This document shows, one piece after another, positions 1 to 5,618 of a stretch of DNA of 5,953 bases. Under the pieces are notes generated by a model. It was given only the letters and a program-made list of their open reading frames with translations. It had not been told where the DNA came from and made no database searches. Both the position numbers and the translations under genes were made by a program. The stretch covers positions 1 through 5,953 of the forward strand of contig JAEEUX010000161.1 of the NCBI GenBank assembly GCA_016290695.1, in the 5' to 3' direction. Numbering within the stretch: the first letter of the stretch is position 1; every line of letters begins with the position of its first letter. Origin of the DNA: Oscillospiraceae bacterium. Lineage in GTDB: Bacteria; Bacillota; Clostridia; Oscillospirales; Oscillospiraceae.

Positions 1-827
1 TTAGCCATCCCGGCCCGATAAAGCAGTATATCCTCGCTAACCCCATCCAGATGCATGTGAACGTTCCCGTCATCCTCCTTCCGACGACTGCGGGAACCGG
101 CAGCGAATGCACGAAGGTCGCCGTCGTCAACCGCACGGACCTCAACATGAAGTGGAGCGTATTTGTTTCTCTCGCGCTCGCGATAATAGACCCCGAGCTT
201 ACGCTTTCCCTGCCCCCGTATGAAACGGCGTATACCGGCATGGACGCGCTTTCCCATGCCATCGAGGGCATAACGAGCAATAACCCCAACCCCCTCTCCC
301 ATGCCTGCGGCATAGACGCGATAAGCAAAATAAGCCGCAATCTTCTCACCGCGTATCACGACGGCTCTAACCTTGCCGCGCGCGTTGAAATGGCGCAGGC
401 GGCGCATCTCGGCGGCCTCGCGTTCGACGACCCGCTTACCCACGTCGGCCACGCGACGGCGGACGGCATGAGCATCAATTTCCATACGCCGCACGGCGTC
501 GGCTGCGCCCTCGCGCTCCCGCCCACATGCGAGCTCGTTGGCCCCGCCGTCCCCGAGCTTATGCGCGAGATTGTCGCGGCGATGGATCTTCCGCTCAAGG
601 GCGGCGAAACGGGCGCTCAGCTCGGCAAGCTCGTCGCGGACAAGTGCCGCGAATTCATGCACGAGATGAAGATACCCTCCGTCGCCGAGCTCGGCTTTAA
701 GCGCGAGGATATGCTAAAGGTTGCCGAGGAGTCTGAAACGAGCCATCTGAGCAGCTTTTCGCCCGTTAAGATAACGAAGGAAATCGCTCAGAAGCTCTGC
801 TTCTCCGTGTTTGACGATTATCAATAA
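1..827 (+). CDS. Iron-containing (group III) alcohol dehydrogenase, C-terminal part
   Basis: This is a cytoplasmic NAD(P)-dependent dehydrogenase interconverting an alcohol and an aldehyde or ketone. The frame is open from base 3 through the left edge, so the N-terminus, with the GGGS-type cofactor motif, lies outside; the ATG at 51 is internal. Numbering from that Met, the family signature PTTAGTGSE is at 11-19. The metal ligands are all visible: D65 and H69 in GMDALSHAIEG, H134 in GHA, and H148 in the PHG motif. The tail ends at a TAA (825-827). A strong hairpin follows directly. The protein appears intact over the visible part. The family is certain, but the substrate cannot be told: 1,3-propanediol, 1,2-propanediol, 4-hydroxybutyrate and butanol dehydrogenases share these motifs. 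Confidence 0.93.
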   Translation, partial: SHPGPIKQYILANPIQMHVNVPVILLPTTAGTGSECTKVAVVNRTDLNMKWSVFVSLALAIIDPELTLSLPPYETAYTGMDALSHAIEGITSNNPNPLSHACGIDAISKISRNLLTAYHDGSNLAARVEMAQAAHLGGLAFDDPLTHVGHATADGMSINFHTPHGVGCALALPPTCELVGPAVPELMREIVAAMDLPLKGGETGAQLGKLVADKCREFMHEMKIPSVAELGFKREDMLKVAEESETSHLSSFSPVKITKEIAQKLCFSVFDDYQ

Positions 828-844
828 ATGTTAATAAATAAACT

Positions 845-872
845 CAGAGGAAGCGCGAAAGTGCTTCCTCTG
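845..872 (+). terminator. GAAA-tetraloop hairpin after the alcohol dehydrogenase
   Basis: CAGAGGAAGC (845-854) pairs perfectly with GCTTCCTCTG (863-872). One G-U and one C-G pair extend the stem to 12 bp and leave a GAAA loop (857-860), a stable GNRA tetraloop. TTT follows at once, with a run of six T at 885-890. The position, 17 nt after the dehydrogenase stop, suits an intrinsic terminator. The T-tract next to the stem is short, so termination may be partial, with read-through into the acyltransferase gene. Confidence 0.7.
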
Positions 873-890
873 TTTAACGATATGTTTTTT

Positions 891-900
891 GGAGTTGAGG
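891..900 (+). promoter_or_regulatory. Ribosome binding site deciding the plsC-like start
   Basis: GGAG at 891-894 lies 9 nt before the ATG at 904, with a second GAGG at 897-900. This favours ATG 904 over the in-frame TTG at 889, which lies in the T-run and upstream of any Shine-Dalgarno sequence. Confidence 0.75.
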
Positions 901-903
901 AAA

Positions 904-1707
904 ATGCTGTTCCCATTCTATGCTTTGGCGGCCGTTATTGCCGCGGTCATTTGCGTTTTGTTCGCGCTCCCGTGGCCGGACTGGCTGTGGTGGTTCTGCG
1001 TGGCCTTCATCGCGGCGCTCGTGGCGCTCGTGGTGCTGTATGTGCTCATGCTTGCGGTACTGTCGCTTTTCGTGAACACGAAAAAGGAACGGGAGACGCC
1101 GAACCGCTTATACAGCCGCGTCGTTTACCTGTCGATGGGGCTGCTTAGCAGCGTTTGCGGCGTGCGTGCACGTCTTGAGGGCGAGGCGCTTATCCCGAGG
1201 GGTACACGCTGGCTCTTTGTCAGCAATCACCGCTCGAATTTCGACCCTATCATCGAGGGCTGGCTGCTGCGGAAGCATGAGGTGGTTTTTATCTCAAAGC
1301 CCCAGAATATGAGTCTGCCTATGGTCGGAAGGCTGCTGCATGAGGCGATGTATATGGCGATTGACCGGGAGAATAACCGCGAGGCGCTCAAGACGATAAT
1401 CAAGGCGACGAATACTCTGAAAAACGGCGTCTGCTCCGTCGGGATCTACCCGGAGGGGACGCGCAACCGCGACGAGGGGCTGCTGCCCTTCCGCAGCGGC
1501 GCACTGAAGGCGGCGCAGAAGGCGCAGGTGCCGATAGTCGTGGGCTGCATAAACGGTACGGAGAAGATAGCGCGCCGCGCGCCGTTTCGCCGCACGGACG
1601 TAACGGTGAAAATCTGCGGCGTAATCCCCGCCGAAGAAACCGCCGCGGACAACACCGTGGAAATGAGCGAGCGCGCAAGGGAAATGATCCTTGCAGAGCT
1701 GAGGTAA
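904..1707 (+). CDS. plsC: 1-acyl-sn-glycerol-3-phosphate acyltransferase (PlsC-like)
   Basis: This membrane-bound enzyme is predicted to transfer an acyl group to lysophosphatidic acid, giving phosphatidic acid for phospholipid synthesis. The 267-residue protein begins with two hydrophobic segments (about 3-22 and 28-56), then the acyltransferase domain. Catalytic motif I is NHRSNFD with H109 and D114 in the H-x4-D arrangement. Motif III is PEGTR (183-187), followed by FRSGA at 196-200, and a VPIVVG strand at 209-214 fits motif IV. Length is normal for the family. The ATG at 904 is chosen for its GGAG 9 nt upstream. The NUDIX gene starts only 6 nt after the stop, so the two probably share a transcript. 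The exact acyl acceptor is not provable, since related lyso-lipid acyltransferases carry the same motifs. Confidence 0.92.
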   Translation: MLFPFYALAAVIAAVICVLFALPWPDWLWWFCVAFIAALVALVVLYVLMLAVLSLFVNTKKERETPNRLYSRVVYLSMGLLSSVCGVRARLEGEALIPRGTRWLFVSNHRSNFDPIIEGWLLRKHEVVFISKPQNMSLPMVGRLLHEAMYMAIDRENNREALKTIIKATNTLKNGVCSVGIYPEGTRNRDEGLLPFRSGALKAAQKAQVPIVVGCINGTEKIARRAPFRRTDVTVKICGVIPAEETAADNTVEMSERAREMILAELR

Positions 1708-1713
1708 GAGGAG
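1707..1713 (+). promoter_or_regulatory. Ribosome binding site of the NUDIX gene
   Basis: AGAGGAG overlaps the last base of the plsC-like stop codon. Two consecutive ATGs follow at 1714 and 1717. The site abuts the first and sits 3 nt before the second, while an upstream GAGG (1701-1704) is 9 nt from the first. The true start is therefore ambiguous by one codon. The arrangement suggests translational coupling to the upstream gene. Confidence 0.6.
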
Positions 1714-2205
1714 ATGATGCCTAAGCTTCGGAATATGACCTCGCTTTATCTCACCTGCGGCAATAAAATCCTGCTTCTCCACAGGCAGGGTTCAAGGGTA
1801 GCGAATAATCTTTGGGTTGCTTCGGCGGGAGGTCACTTTGAGCCTAATGAGCTTAACGAACCCGAAAAATGCGCCTTGCGAGAGCTGCGCGAGGAACTGG
1901 GTTTAACTCAGAATGAAATCGAGAATTTGGAGCTCAGATATATTACGCTTCGCAAAATAAACGGCGAAATCAGGCAAAACTATTTTTTCTTTGCCGAGCT
2001 TGCGAACGGAACAGAGCTTGTACTGAAATCAAATGAAGGAATACTGAAATGGTATGAGCTTGACGGATTGAAAGAACTTCCTATGCCGAATAGCGCGAGG
2101 CTTGTGATAGATCACTATGTTGGCGCGGGACGCTTCAATGATAAGCTTTATTGCATTGCGAGTAATGAAAACGATGTGATGATTTCAGAACTTGCGGAAA
2201 TATGA
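1714..2205 (+). CDS. NUDIX hydrolase
   Basis: The 163-residue protein is a predicted cytoplasmic pyrophosphohydrolase acting on a nucleoside diphosphate linked to another moiety, for example an oxidised dNTP. The NUDIX box spans about 40-64: G40, E46, then R56-E57-L58-R59-E60-E61-L62-G63-L64, matching REUxEExGU with all metal-binding glutamates. E46 to R56 is separated by nine residues, two more than the classical GX5EX7REUXEEXGU, so the loop before the catalytic helix is slightly longer. The rest fits the fold: N-terminal strands (10-37), a strand with FFFAEL near 91-96, and a WYEL strand near 113-116. It lies 6 nt after the acyltransferase gene. Its GC content, about 40-52% by line, is clearly lower than the genes around it, hinting at separate acquisition. 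The substrate is unknown. Confidence 0.94.
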   Translation: MMPKLRNMTSLYLTCGNKILLLHRQGSRVANNLWVASAGGHFEPNELNEPEKCALRELREELGLTQNEIENLELRYITLRKINGEIRQNYFFFAELANGTELVLKSNEGILKWYELDGLKELPMPNSARLVIDHYVGAGRFNDKLYCIASNENDVMISELAEI

Positions 2206-2222
2206 TAATTGCTTTATCAGTT

Positions 2223-2251
2223 CTGTAGGGAACGCTGTCCTCAGCGTTCCG
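2223..2251 (+). repeat. Palindromic repeat, left copy (A)
   Basis: The 29-nt unit begins CTGTAGGGAACGCTG and is itself a hairpin: GGAACGCTG (2229-2237) pairs perfectly with CAGCGTTCC (2242-2250) around a TCCT loop. Its exact reverse complement occurs at 2546-2574. It starts 17 nt after the NUDIX stop and may also act as a 3' end stabiliser, but no T-run follows. Confidence 0.9.
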
Positions 2252-2296
2252 GGATTATTGGCGAAGTAATATGGTTCGTCGGAAAATAGATGTGTT

Positions 2297-2328
2297 TGTA
2301 GGGAACGGCGCCCTCGACGTCCCGCATG
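2297..2328 (+). repeat. Diverged palindromic repeat, middle copy (B)
   Basis: It shares TGTAGGGAACG with copy A (2297-2307 matching 2225-2235), then diverges to GCGCCCTCGACG and ends CCGCATG (2322-2328). The CCGCATG end is shared, inverted, with the right copy (CATGCGG, 2543-2549) but is absent from copy A. The unit therefore has a constant head, a variable self-complementary core and a partly shared tail. Confidence 0.75.
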
Positions 2329-2341
2329 CAGGCACTTGGAT

Positions 2342-2351
2342 ATTGTACAAT
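2342..2351. repeat. Short perfect palindrome
   Basis: ATTGTACAAT reads the same on both strands. It lies inside the repeat mosaic, directly before an 11-nt direct repeat GTAATATGGTT found at 2266-2276 and 2352-2362. At ten bases it could be chance, but it adds to the repetitive character of the region. Confidence 0.5.
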
Positions 2352-2375
2352 GTAATATGGTTGCGCCGCAACATT

Positions 2376-2490
2376 GTGGGCCTGGGGCTTGCCACAGGCA
2401 ATGGCACCGGGATTTTGTGGGGCTTTTACATGGTTGCGGAAAGTACCACCGCGCATTCGCGCGGATGCCGGGGGCAAGCCCCCGGCCCAC
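2376..2490. repeat. Imperfect inverted repeat pair enclosing GC-rich hairpins
   Basis: GTGGGCCTGGGGCTTGCC (2376-2393) is the reverse complement of 2473-2490 at 17 of 18 positions. Between and overlapping them are two local perfect hairpins: CCGCGC-ATTC-GCGCGG (2449-2464) and GCCGGGGGC-AA-GCCCCCGGC (2467-2486). The right arm can therefore fold either locally or with the distant left arm, giving two mutually exclusive structures. Confidence 0.8.
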
Positions 2491-2545
2491 AGGCAGGTGC
2501 CGACAATAGTCTTGGGTGCCGATCGTCAATCGTGGTGCATACATG

Positions 2546-2574
2546 CGGAACGCTGAGGACAGCGTTCCCTACAG
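2546..2574 (-). repeat. Palindromic repeat, right copy (A, inverted)
   Basis: This is the exact 29-nt reverse complement of the copy at 2223-2251, so together they bound a 352-bp segment like terminal inverted repeats. Read leftward it continues into CCGCATG like the middle copy. I found no clear target-site duplication outside the pair. Confidence 0.9.
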
Positions 2575-2622
2575 CCTTACAGCAACAAAAGATCCAATCG
2601 TGGCGGAGGCGCACAACAAACA

Positions 2623-2660
2623 AACGCGCCGGGTGAGCATTTCTGCCCATCCGGCGCGTT
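2623..2660 (-). terminator. Intrinsic terminator of the 3D-domain gene
   Basis: On the minus strand AACGCGCCGG (2660-2651) pairs perfectly with CCGGCGCGTT (2632-2623). The stem extends inward by about six more positions with one mismatch and one wobble. It is followed by TTTGTTTGTTG, a T-rich tail in the right direction. It starts 11 nt after the stop codon of the leftward gene. Confidence 0.88.
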
Positions 2661-2671
2661 GGCATATTCAC

Positions 2672-3496
2672 TTACTCCAGCACATACACCAGTGCGTTGC
2701 GGACGCCGAAATCTATGCATTCGTCATAGGTATCGAAGAAAAGGTCAATTTTATTGCCCTTTATTCCGCCGCCGCAGTCCTCCGCCGTCGCGTAGCCGTA
2801 ATTCCATGTTCCGGCCTCGGAGATTATATAGAGGCGCGTTCCGTAGGGGATAAGCTTGGGGTCAACGGCTATGCCGCCGACGTGGGCGACGGTCCCGGTT
2901 GCGGTTATTTTGTTCTCCTGCCGCTCCGTGGTATAAGCCGTGGCGGAGCAGGAGATAACGGAGGTATATCGCAGCTCCTCGCCCTCCGGCGTCGTGATAA
3001 CGCCGTTTTCACCGGGCTTGAAGTAGCCCTCCTCATGATAAACGAGATAGGGAACATGAGCCGCGGCCTGCTCGGAGGCTTGTGCATTCCCGGCGTCCTT
3101 CTGCGTAACCGATGGGGCGGACTCTCCCGTGCGGAGCGAAGCGGGGCGGTAGGTTATGCTTACATTGCGGACACGGCTCGCGCCGGCATAGAAAACGGGG
3201 CTGTCCACCGTGACATCCCCGGCGGGCGCCGCAAATACGGAGGAACGCCTGACCGTTATGCGGCTAAGACCGTCGCCGAGCGCGGTTTCAAAATAACTGT
3301 CTCCGTCACCGAGACGAACGCCGAGAGTATCGAGTGCCGCCGCTCCGCCGCCGAGACAGGTGACGGAGGTGGAAACGCCGGAATCCGTAACTATATATGT
3401 TCTTCTGAGAGAGAAGATGCCGGCTATGACAGGCATTATGATTATGAGCAAGACTGTTCCGGCAAAAAGCCGGAGTTTAATTCGTTTTGACAACAA
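2672..3496 (-). CDS. 3D-domain cell-wall protein (YabE/YocH-like)
   Basis: This predicted exported, membrane-anchored protein of 274 residues probably acts on peptidoglycan. Residues 6-30 form a basic start plus one hydrophobic segment, an uncleaved anchor or signal sequence. Residues about 40-84 resemble the small DUF348-type domain of YabE/RpfB proteins (pattern ALDTLGVRLGDGD). A Ser/Ala/Gln-rich linker follows (about 118-147). The C-terminal 3D domain (about 183-273) carries the three aspartates naming the family: D212 in VDPKLIPYGT, D240 in AEDCGGGIKG, and D251 in KIDLFF. I see no typical G5 domain or LysM repeat. The start is TTG at 3496, with AGGTGG 7 nt upstream; the first internal ATG (residue 21) would cut the membrane segment. 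The 3D domain resembles the catalytic core of lytic transglycosylases, but enzymatic activity is inferred. It has its own consensus promoter and terminator. Confidence 0.91.
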   Translation of the reverse strand: MLSKRIKLRLFAGTVLLIIIMPVIAGIFSLRRTYIVTDSGVSTSVTCLGGGAAALDTLGVRLGDGDSYFETALGDGLSRITVRRSSVFAAPAGDVTVDSPVFYAGASRVRNVSITYRPASLRTGESAPSVTQKDAGNAQASEQAAAHVPYLVYHEEGYFKPGENGVITTPEGEELRYTSVISCSATAYTTERQENKITATGTVAHVGGIAVDPKLIPYGTRLYIISEAGTWNYGYATAEDCGGGIKGNKIDLFFDTYDECIDFGVRNALVYVLE

Positions 3497-3503
3497 ATTA
3501 CCA

Positions 3504-3509
3504 CCACCT
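3504..3509 (-). promoter_or_regulatory. Ribosome binding site deciding a TTG start
   Basis: AGGTGG on the minus strand, one mismatch from AGGAGG, sits 7 nt before the TTG at 3496-3494. A second TTG follows directly at 3493. No in-frame ATG exists nearby that keeps the hydrophobic N-terminus. Confidence 0.65.
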
Positions 3510-3561
3510 GAAACAAAAAATAACGAATGGTTACAAAACAGTATACGTCAAAACGTGGGCC

Positions 3562-3590
3562 ATTATACATCCGACTCTCAAAAATGTCAA
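3562..3590 (-). promoter_or_regulatory. Perfect-consensus vegetative promoter for the 3D-domain gene
   Basis: Read on the minus strand there is TTGACA (3590-3585), a 17-nt spacer (3584-3568) and TATAAT (3567-3562). Both hexamers match the housekeeping sigma consensus exactly at ideal spacing, with AT-rich sequence upstream. Transcription should begin near 3555, leaving a leader of about 60 nt before the TTG start. Confidence 0.92.
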
Positions 3591-3728
3591 GATGAAACAA
3601 AAAGAAACAAAAAATATCATTTTTCGGATTTTCAAGAATTTCAGTAAAAAATTTTTATAATAATTTGCGAAGAGGACATTTTTCCTGCATAAATTGCATA
3701 TATTCATACCATCGGTCTATTTTCTGTA
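3591..3728. other. AT-rich divergent intergenic spacer
   Basis: This stretch is strongly AT-rich, with A-tracts and T-tracts (for example 3645-3661), between two divergent promoters. It may serve as UP-element DNA for both. A TATAAT at 3656-3661 on the plus strand has no fitting -35 hexamer 17 nt upstream. I see no gene here. Confidence 0.6.
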
Positions 3729-3757
3729 TTGCAATTTGACAAAAAATTGTGTATAAT
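3729..3757 (+). promoter_or_regulatory. Promoter for the YjiH-family gene
   Basis: A perfect -10 TATAAT (3752-3757) is preceded at 17 nt by TTGCAA (3729-3734), four of six matches to the -35 consensus. A perfect TTGACA also occurs at 3736-3741, but only 10 nt from the -10, too close for a normal sigma-70 type promoter. The start site would be near 3764, giving a leader of about 160 nt. Confidence 0.65.
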
Positions 3758-3763
3758 TCAAAA

Positions 3764-3912
3764 AGATAAATATGAGCCGGTTCAGTTTCGGCTGATAAGG
3801 CTCCGGCAGAAGAAAGCCTGTTCCGCGGGAGAACGGGGCGAAAACCGCCTTGTCGCCTTGCTTTTTCGAAGATCGGGCTTCCATTATGGCGGCGAATTAT
3901 CTCAGAAAAAAA
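3764..3912 (+). other. GC-rich structured 5' leader of the YjiH-family gene
   Basis: After the AT-rich promoter the composition switches abruptly to GC-rich. Short complementary segments are visible: GAGCC (3774-3778) with GGCTC (3799-3803), AGCCG with CGGCT inside that loop, GTTC with GAAC flanking CGCGGGA, and GGCG with CGCC around AAAAC. This suggests an RNA with several stems, possibly a regulatory leader. I could not match it to a riboswitch consensus I know. A short open frame (3729-3926) crosses it but has no plausible ribosome site. Confidence 0.4.
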
Positions 3913-3919
3913 GAGGGAG
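3913..3919 (+). promoter_or_regulatory. Ribosome binding site deciding the YjiH-family start
   Basis: GAGGGAG lies 8 nt before the ATG at 3928. The frame is open further upstream, to a TTG at 3850 and an ATG at 3886, but neither has a comparable site, so 3928 is preferred. Confidence 0.8.
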
Positions 3920-3927
3920 TAGATAGC

Positions 3928-5415
3928 ATGGATAGTTCAGAACTCAGCGCAAAATCGCTGAAATCCTATTCTGCGGCCACATGGCTGAAATTCATCATTT
4001 TTTCCGCATTTGGTATTTTCGCATTTTTCATCAACTTCAATCTGCCCGAATACCAAATCACCCTTGGCGGATGGGAATGGGGTCTTGTCAAGGCTCAGTC
4101 CAACGTTCTTTGTTCCCATCTCACTAACTTCATCAAGGCGGCTCTTTACACAGGAAACTTCAACGCCATGCCCTTTGTCGTATGGGCTATCGGCGCATAC
4201 GCGGTCGTAGACGTTTTCGCGCTTCGCCCGCAGAAGTATTTCCACACCGGCAAGGTAAACGCAGTCTTCGCCATCTTCAAGGTCATCGGCTTCGTTGTCC
4301 TCTCCATGATTACCGTGGACATCTATTTCGGCGTCCATTTCGGCTTCATGGGCTGGCTCTTCGACCCGGTTGCTTCCCTGAATGAAAATTCTATCGCGAA
4401 CTTCGTTATGAAGAACATCCTCGTAACGATATGCATCTCGATTCCCTGCGCCTCGCTGTTTTTGCCCTTCCTGGTGGACTATGGTTTGGTTGACTTCATC
4501 GGCGTCTTCGTCCGCCTTATCATGCGCCCGCTGTTCCGTCTTCCGGGCCGCGCGGCGGTTATCATGGTCACGGCCTTCCTCGGCAACTTCTCCGCCGGTC
4601 ATATCGCCGTTAACGACCAGTATAAGAACGGCCGTATGACGGAGCGTGAGTCCGTATGTATCGATACGAGCCTCTCTACTGTTTCCGTCGGCTTCCTGCT
4701 CGCTCTCGCTACGAACACCGGCCTCAATAACGCCGAGCTCTGGGGCAAGAGCTACTGGAACACCTTCTTCTGGGTCGCTTTCCTCATCACGCTTATCGTC
4801 GCGCTTATCGGCGTGCGTATTTTCCCGCTCAACAAGATTCCCGACAATTACTATGAGGGCGCGACGCCCAACCCCGAAAAGGTCATCAAGAAGGGCGTTG
4901 CCAAGGCAGCTATCGTTGAGGCCCTCGATATCGTTGAGGCTCAGGCTAACCCCGGCAAGCGCATTGCCTACATAATGAAGGAAACCATGGGCGTCCTCGG
5001 AACCGTTTCCGCCGGTACCTCCTTCTTCGGCACCGCCGGCGTCGTCCTCTATACCTTCACCCCGATCATCCGCTGGATCGGCTACATCTTCTGGCCCTTC
5101 TTCCGCATTTTCGGCTTCACCGGCAACGAGCTCACCACCGCCTGCACCGGCGCGATGATCTCCTTCGTCGAGGTCACCGTTCCCGGCCTTCTCGTTACCG
5201 TAGGCCAGTGGAGCATGAGACTTCGCTTCATGCTCGCCGTGCTGCCCGTTTCGTCCATCATCTTCCTTGCTTCCTTCGTCCCCTGCTGCATGGGCACGGA
5301 GGTTCCCGTGAAGTTCTGGCACCTGTGCGTGATTTGGCTTGAGCGTATGCTCATTTCGATAATCATTACGGGTATATTCGCCGTTATCCTCTTCCCGGCA
5401 AGCATGGTCGCATAA
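3928..5415 (+). CDS. yjiH: YjiH-family nucleoside-recognition (GATE) membrane protein
   Basis: The 495-residue integral membrane protein resembles YjiH of the nucleoside recognition (GATE) domain group, assigned from overall pattern rather than a catalytic motif. Hydrophobic segments lie near 20-38, 81-98, 113-136, 160-182, 188-204, 248-264, 279-298, 357-378, 380-396, 408-426, 433-452 and 467-490. A polar insert at about 300-345 (NYYEGATPNPEKVIKKG) separates two halves, each with a conserved Gly-rich stretch: TAFLGNFSAGHIAVND (215-230) and GTVSAGTSFFGTAG (358-371). It probably moves or senses a small solute; the substrate is not known for this family. Codon use is strikingly C-ending (TTC, ATC, CTC, GTC), suggesting high expression. 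It has its own promoter and structured leader and ends in a region with a downstream terminator at 5619-5646. No operon partner is visible. Confidence 0.85.
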   Translation: MDSSELSAKSLKSYSAATWLKFIIFSAFGIFAFFINFNLPEYQITLGGWEWGLVKAQSNVLCSHLTNFIKAALYTGNFNAMPFVVWAIGAYAVVDVFALRPQKYFHTGKVNAVFAIFKVIGFVVLSMITVDIYFGVHFGFMGWLFDPVASLNENSIANFVMKNILVTICISIPCASLFLPFLVDYGLVDFIGVFVRLIMRPLFRLPGRAAVIMVTAFLGNFSAGHIAVNDQYKNGRMTERESVCIDTSLSTVSVGFLLALATNTGLNNAELWGKSYWNTFFWVAFLITLIVALIGVRIFPLNKIPDNYYEGATPNPEKVIKKGVAKAAIVEALDIVEAQANPGKRIAYIMKETMGVLGTVSAGTSFFGTAGVVLYTFTPIIRWIGYIFWPFFRIFGFTGNELTTACTGAMISFVEVTVPGLLVTVGQWSMRLRFMLAVLPVSSIIFLASFVPCCMGTEVPVKFWHLCVIWLERMLISIIITGIFAVILFPASMVA

Positions 5416-5618
5416 GAGCCCCGGCGAAAAACTGCATTTAAAAGCAATACTAATATTCAATAAATAAGAAGAAAAAGATATGTGAGGCGGTTTTACGTCG
5501 AGCAAGACGGGTTCGTATAGGTGCCTTCCGCTTATGGCCAAGAAACCCAAGAGGCGTGGCGCAAAGCCTTCCGCATGGATCTCCTGATTTTTATGAATAT
5601 TGGGATAAAAGAAATACT
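5416..5618 (+). repeat. Repeat-like pseudo-coding intergenic segment
   Basis: This spacer holds an AT-rich part (about 5445-5483), then a GC-richer part with translated character. In one plus frame it reads RRFYVEQDGFV, a TAG at 5518-5520, then VPSAYGQETQEAWRKAF and onward to a TGA at 5626-5628. No ribosome site precedes it. The 9-mer GCCTTCCGC occurs twice, at 5523-5531 and 5566-5574, each followed closely by ATGG. It is most likely a short interspersed repeat or gene fossil, not an active gene. My impression that similar strings recur in related genomes is unverified memory. Confidence 0.45.

Larger units (their letters stand above)
2206..2671. other. Gene-free region of palindromic repeats
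   Basis: This 466-base stretch has open frames on both strands, but none has a convincing ribosome site or a recognisable protein family, and they all run through palindromes. It consists of a mosaic of GC-rich inverted repeats (2223-2574), about 48 bases without visible structure (2575-2622), and the terminator of the leftward 3D-domain gene (2623-2660). I see no transposase or integrase remnant. Confidence 0.7.

Noticed and set aside
1294..1782. A 162-codon minus-strand frame opposite the acyltransferase and NUDIX genes
   Set aside because: It is antisense to two genes with intact catalytic motifs and has an Arg/His/Ala-rich composition typical of a shadow frame.
2185..2544. Open frames through the palindromic region on both strands
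   Set aside because: They are built from inverted repeats, lack ribosome sites, and match no family I know.
2223..2574. CRISPR array
   Set aside because: Only three related units occur, in mixed orientation and with unequal spacing, with no uniform spacers and no cas genes in the window.
3459..3473. CCGGC-AAAAA-GCCGG hairpin near the start of the 3D-domain gene
   Set aside because: It lies inside coding sequence for the membrane segment, with only a 5-6 bp stem, and has no clear role as a terminator in either direction.
2516..3490. A 324-codon plus-strand open frame opposite the 3D-domain gene
   Set aside because: It starts within the repeat mosaic, runs through the terminator, and shows no family features. 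The minus strand has a recognised domain, promoter, ribosome site and terminator.
3729..3926. A 65-codon frame across the yjiH leader, considered as a leader peptide
   Set aside because: Its start lies within the promoter itself, so it would not be on the transcript, and no ribosome site precedes later starts.
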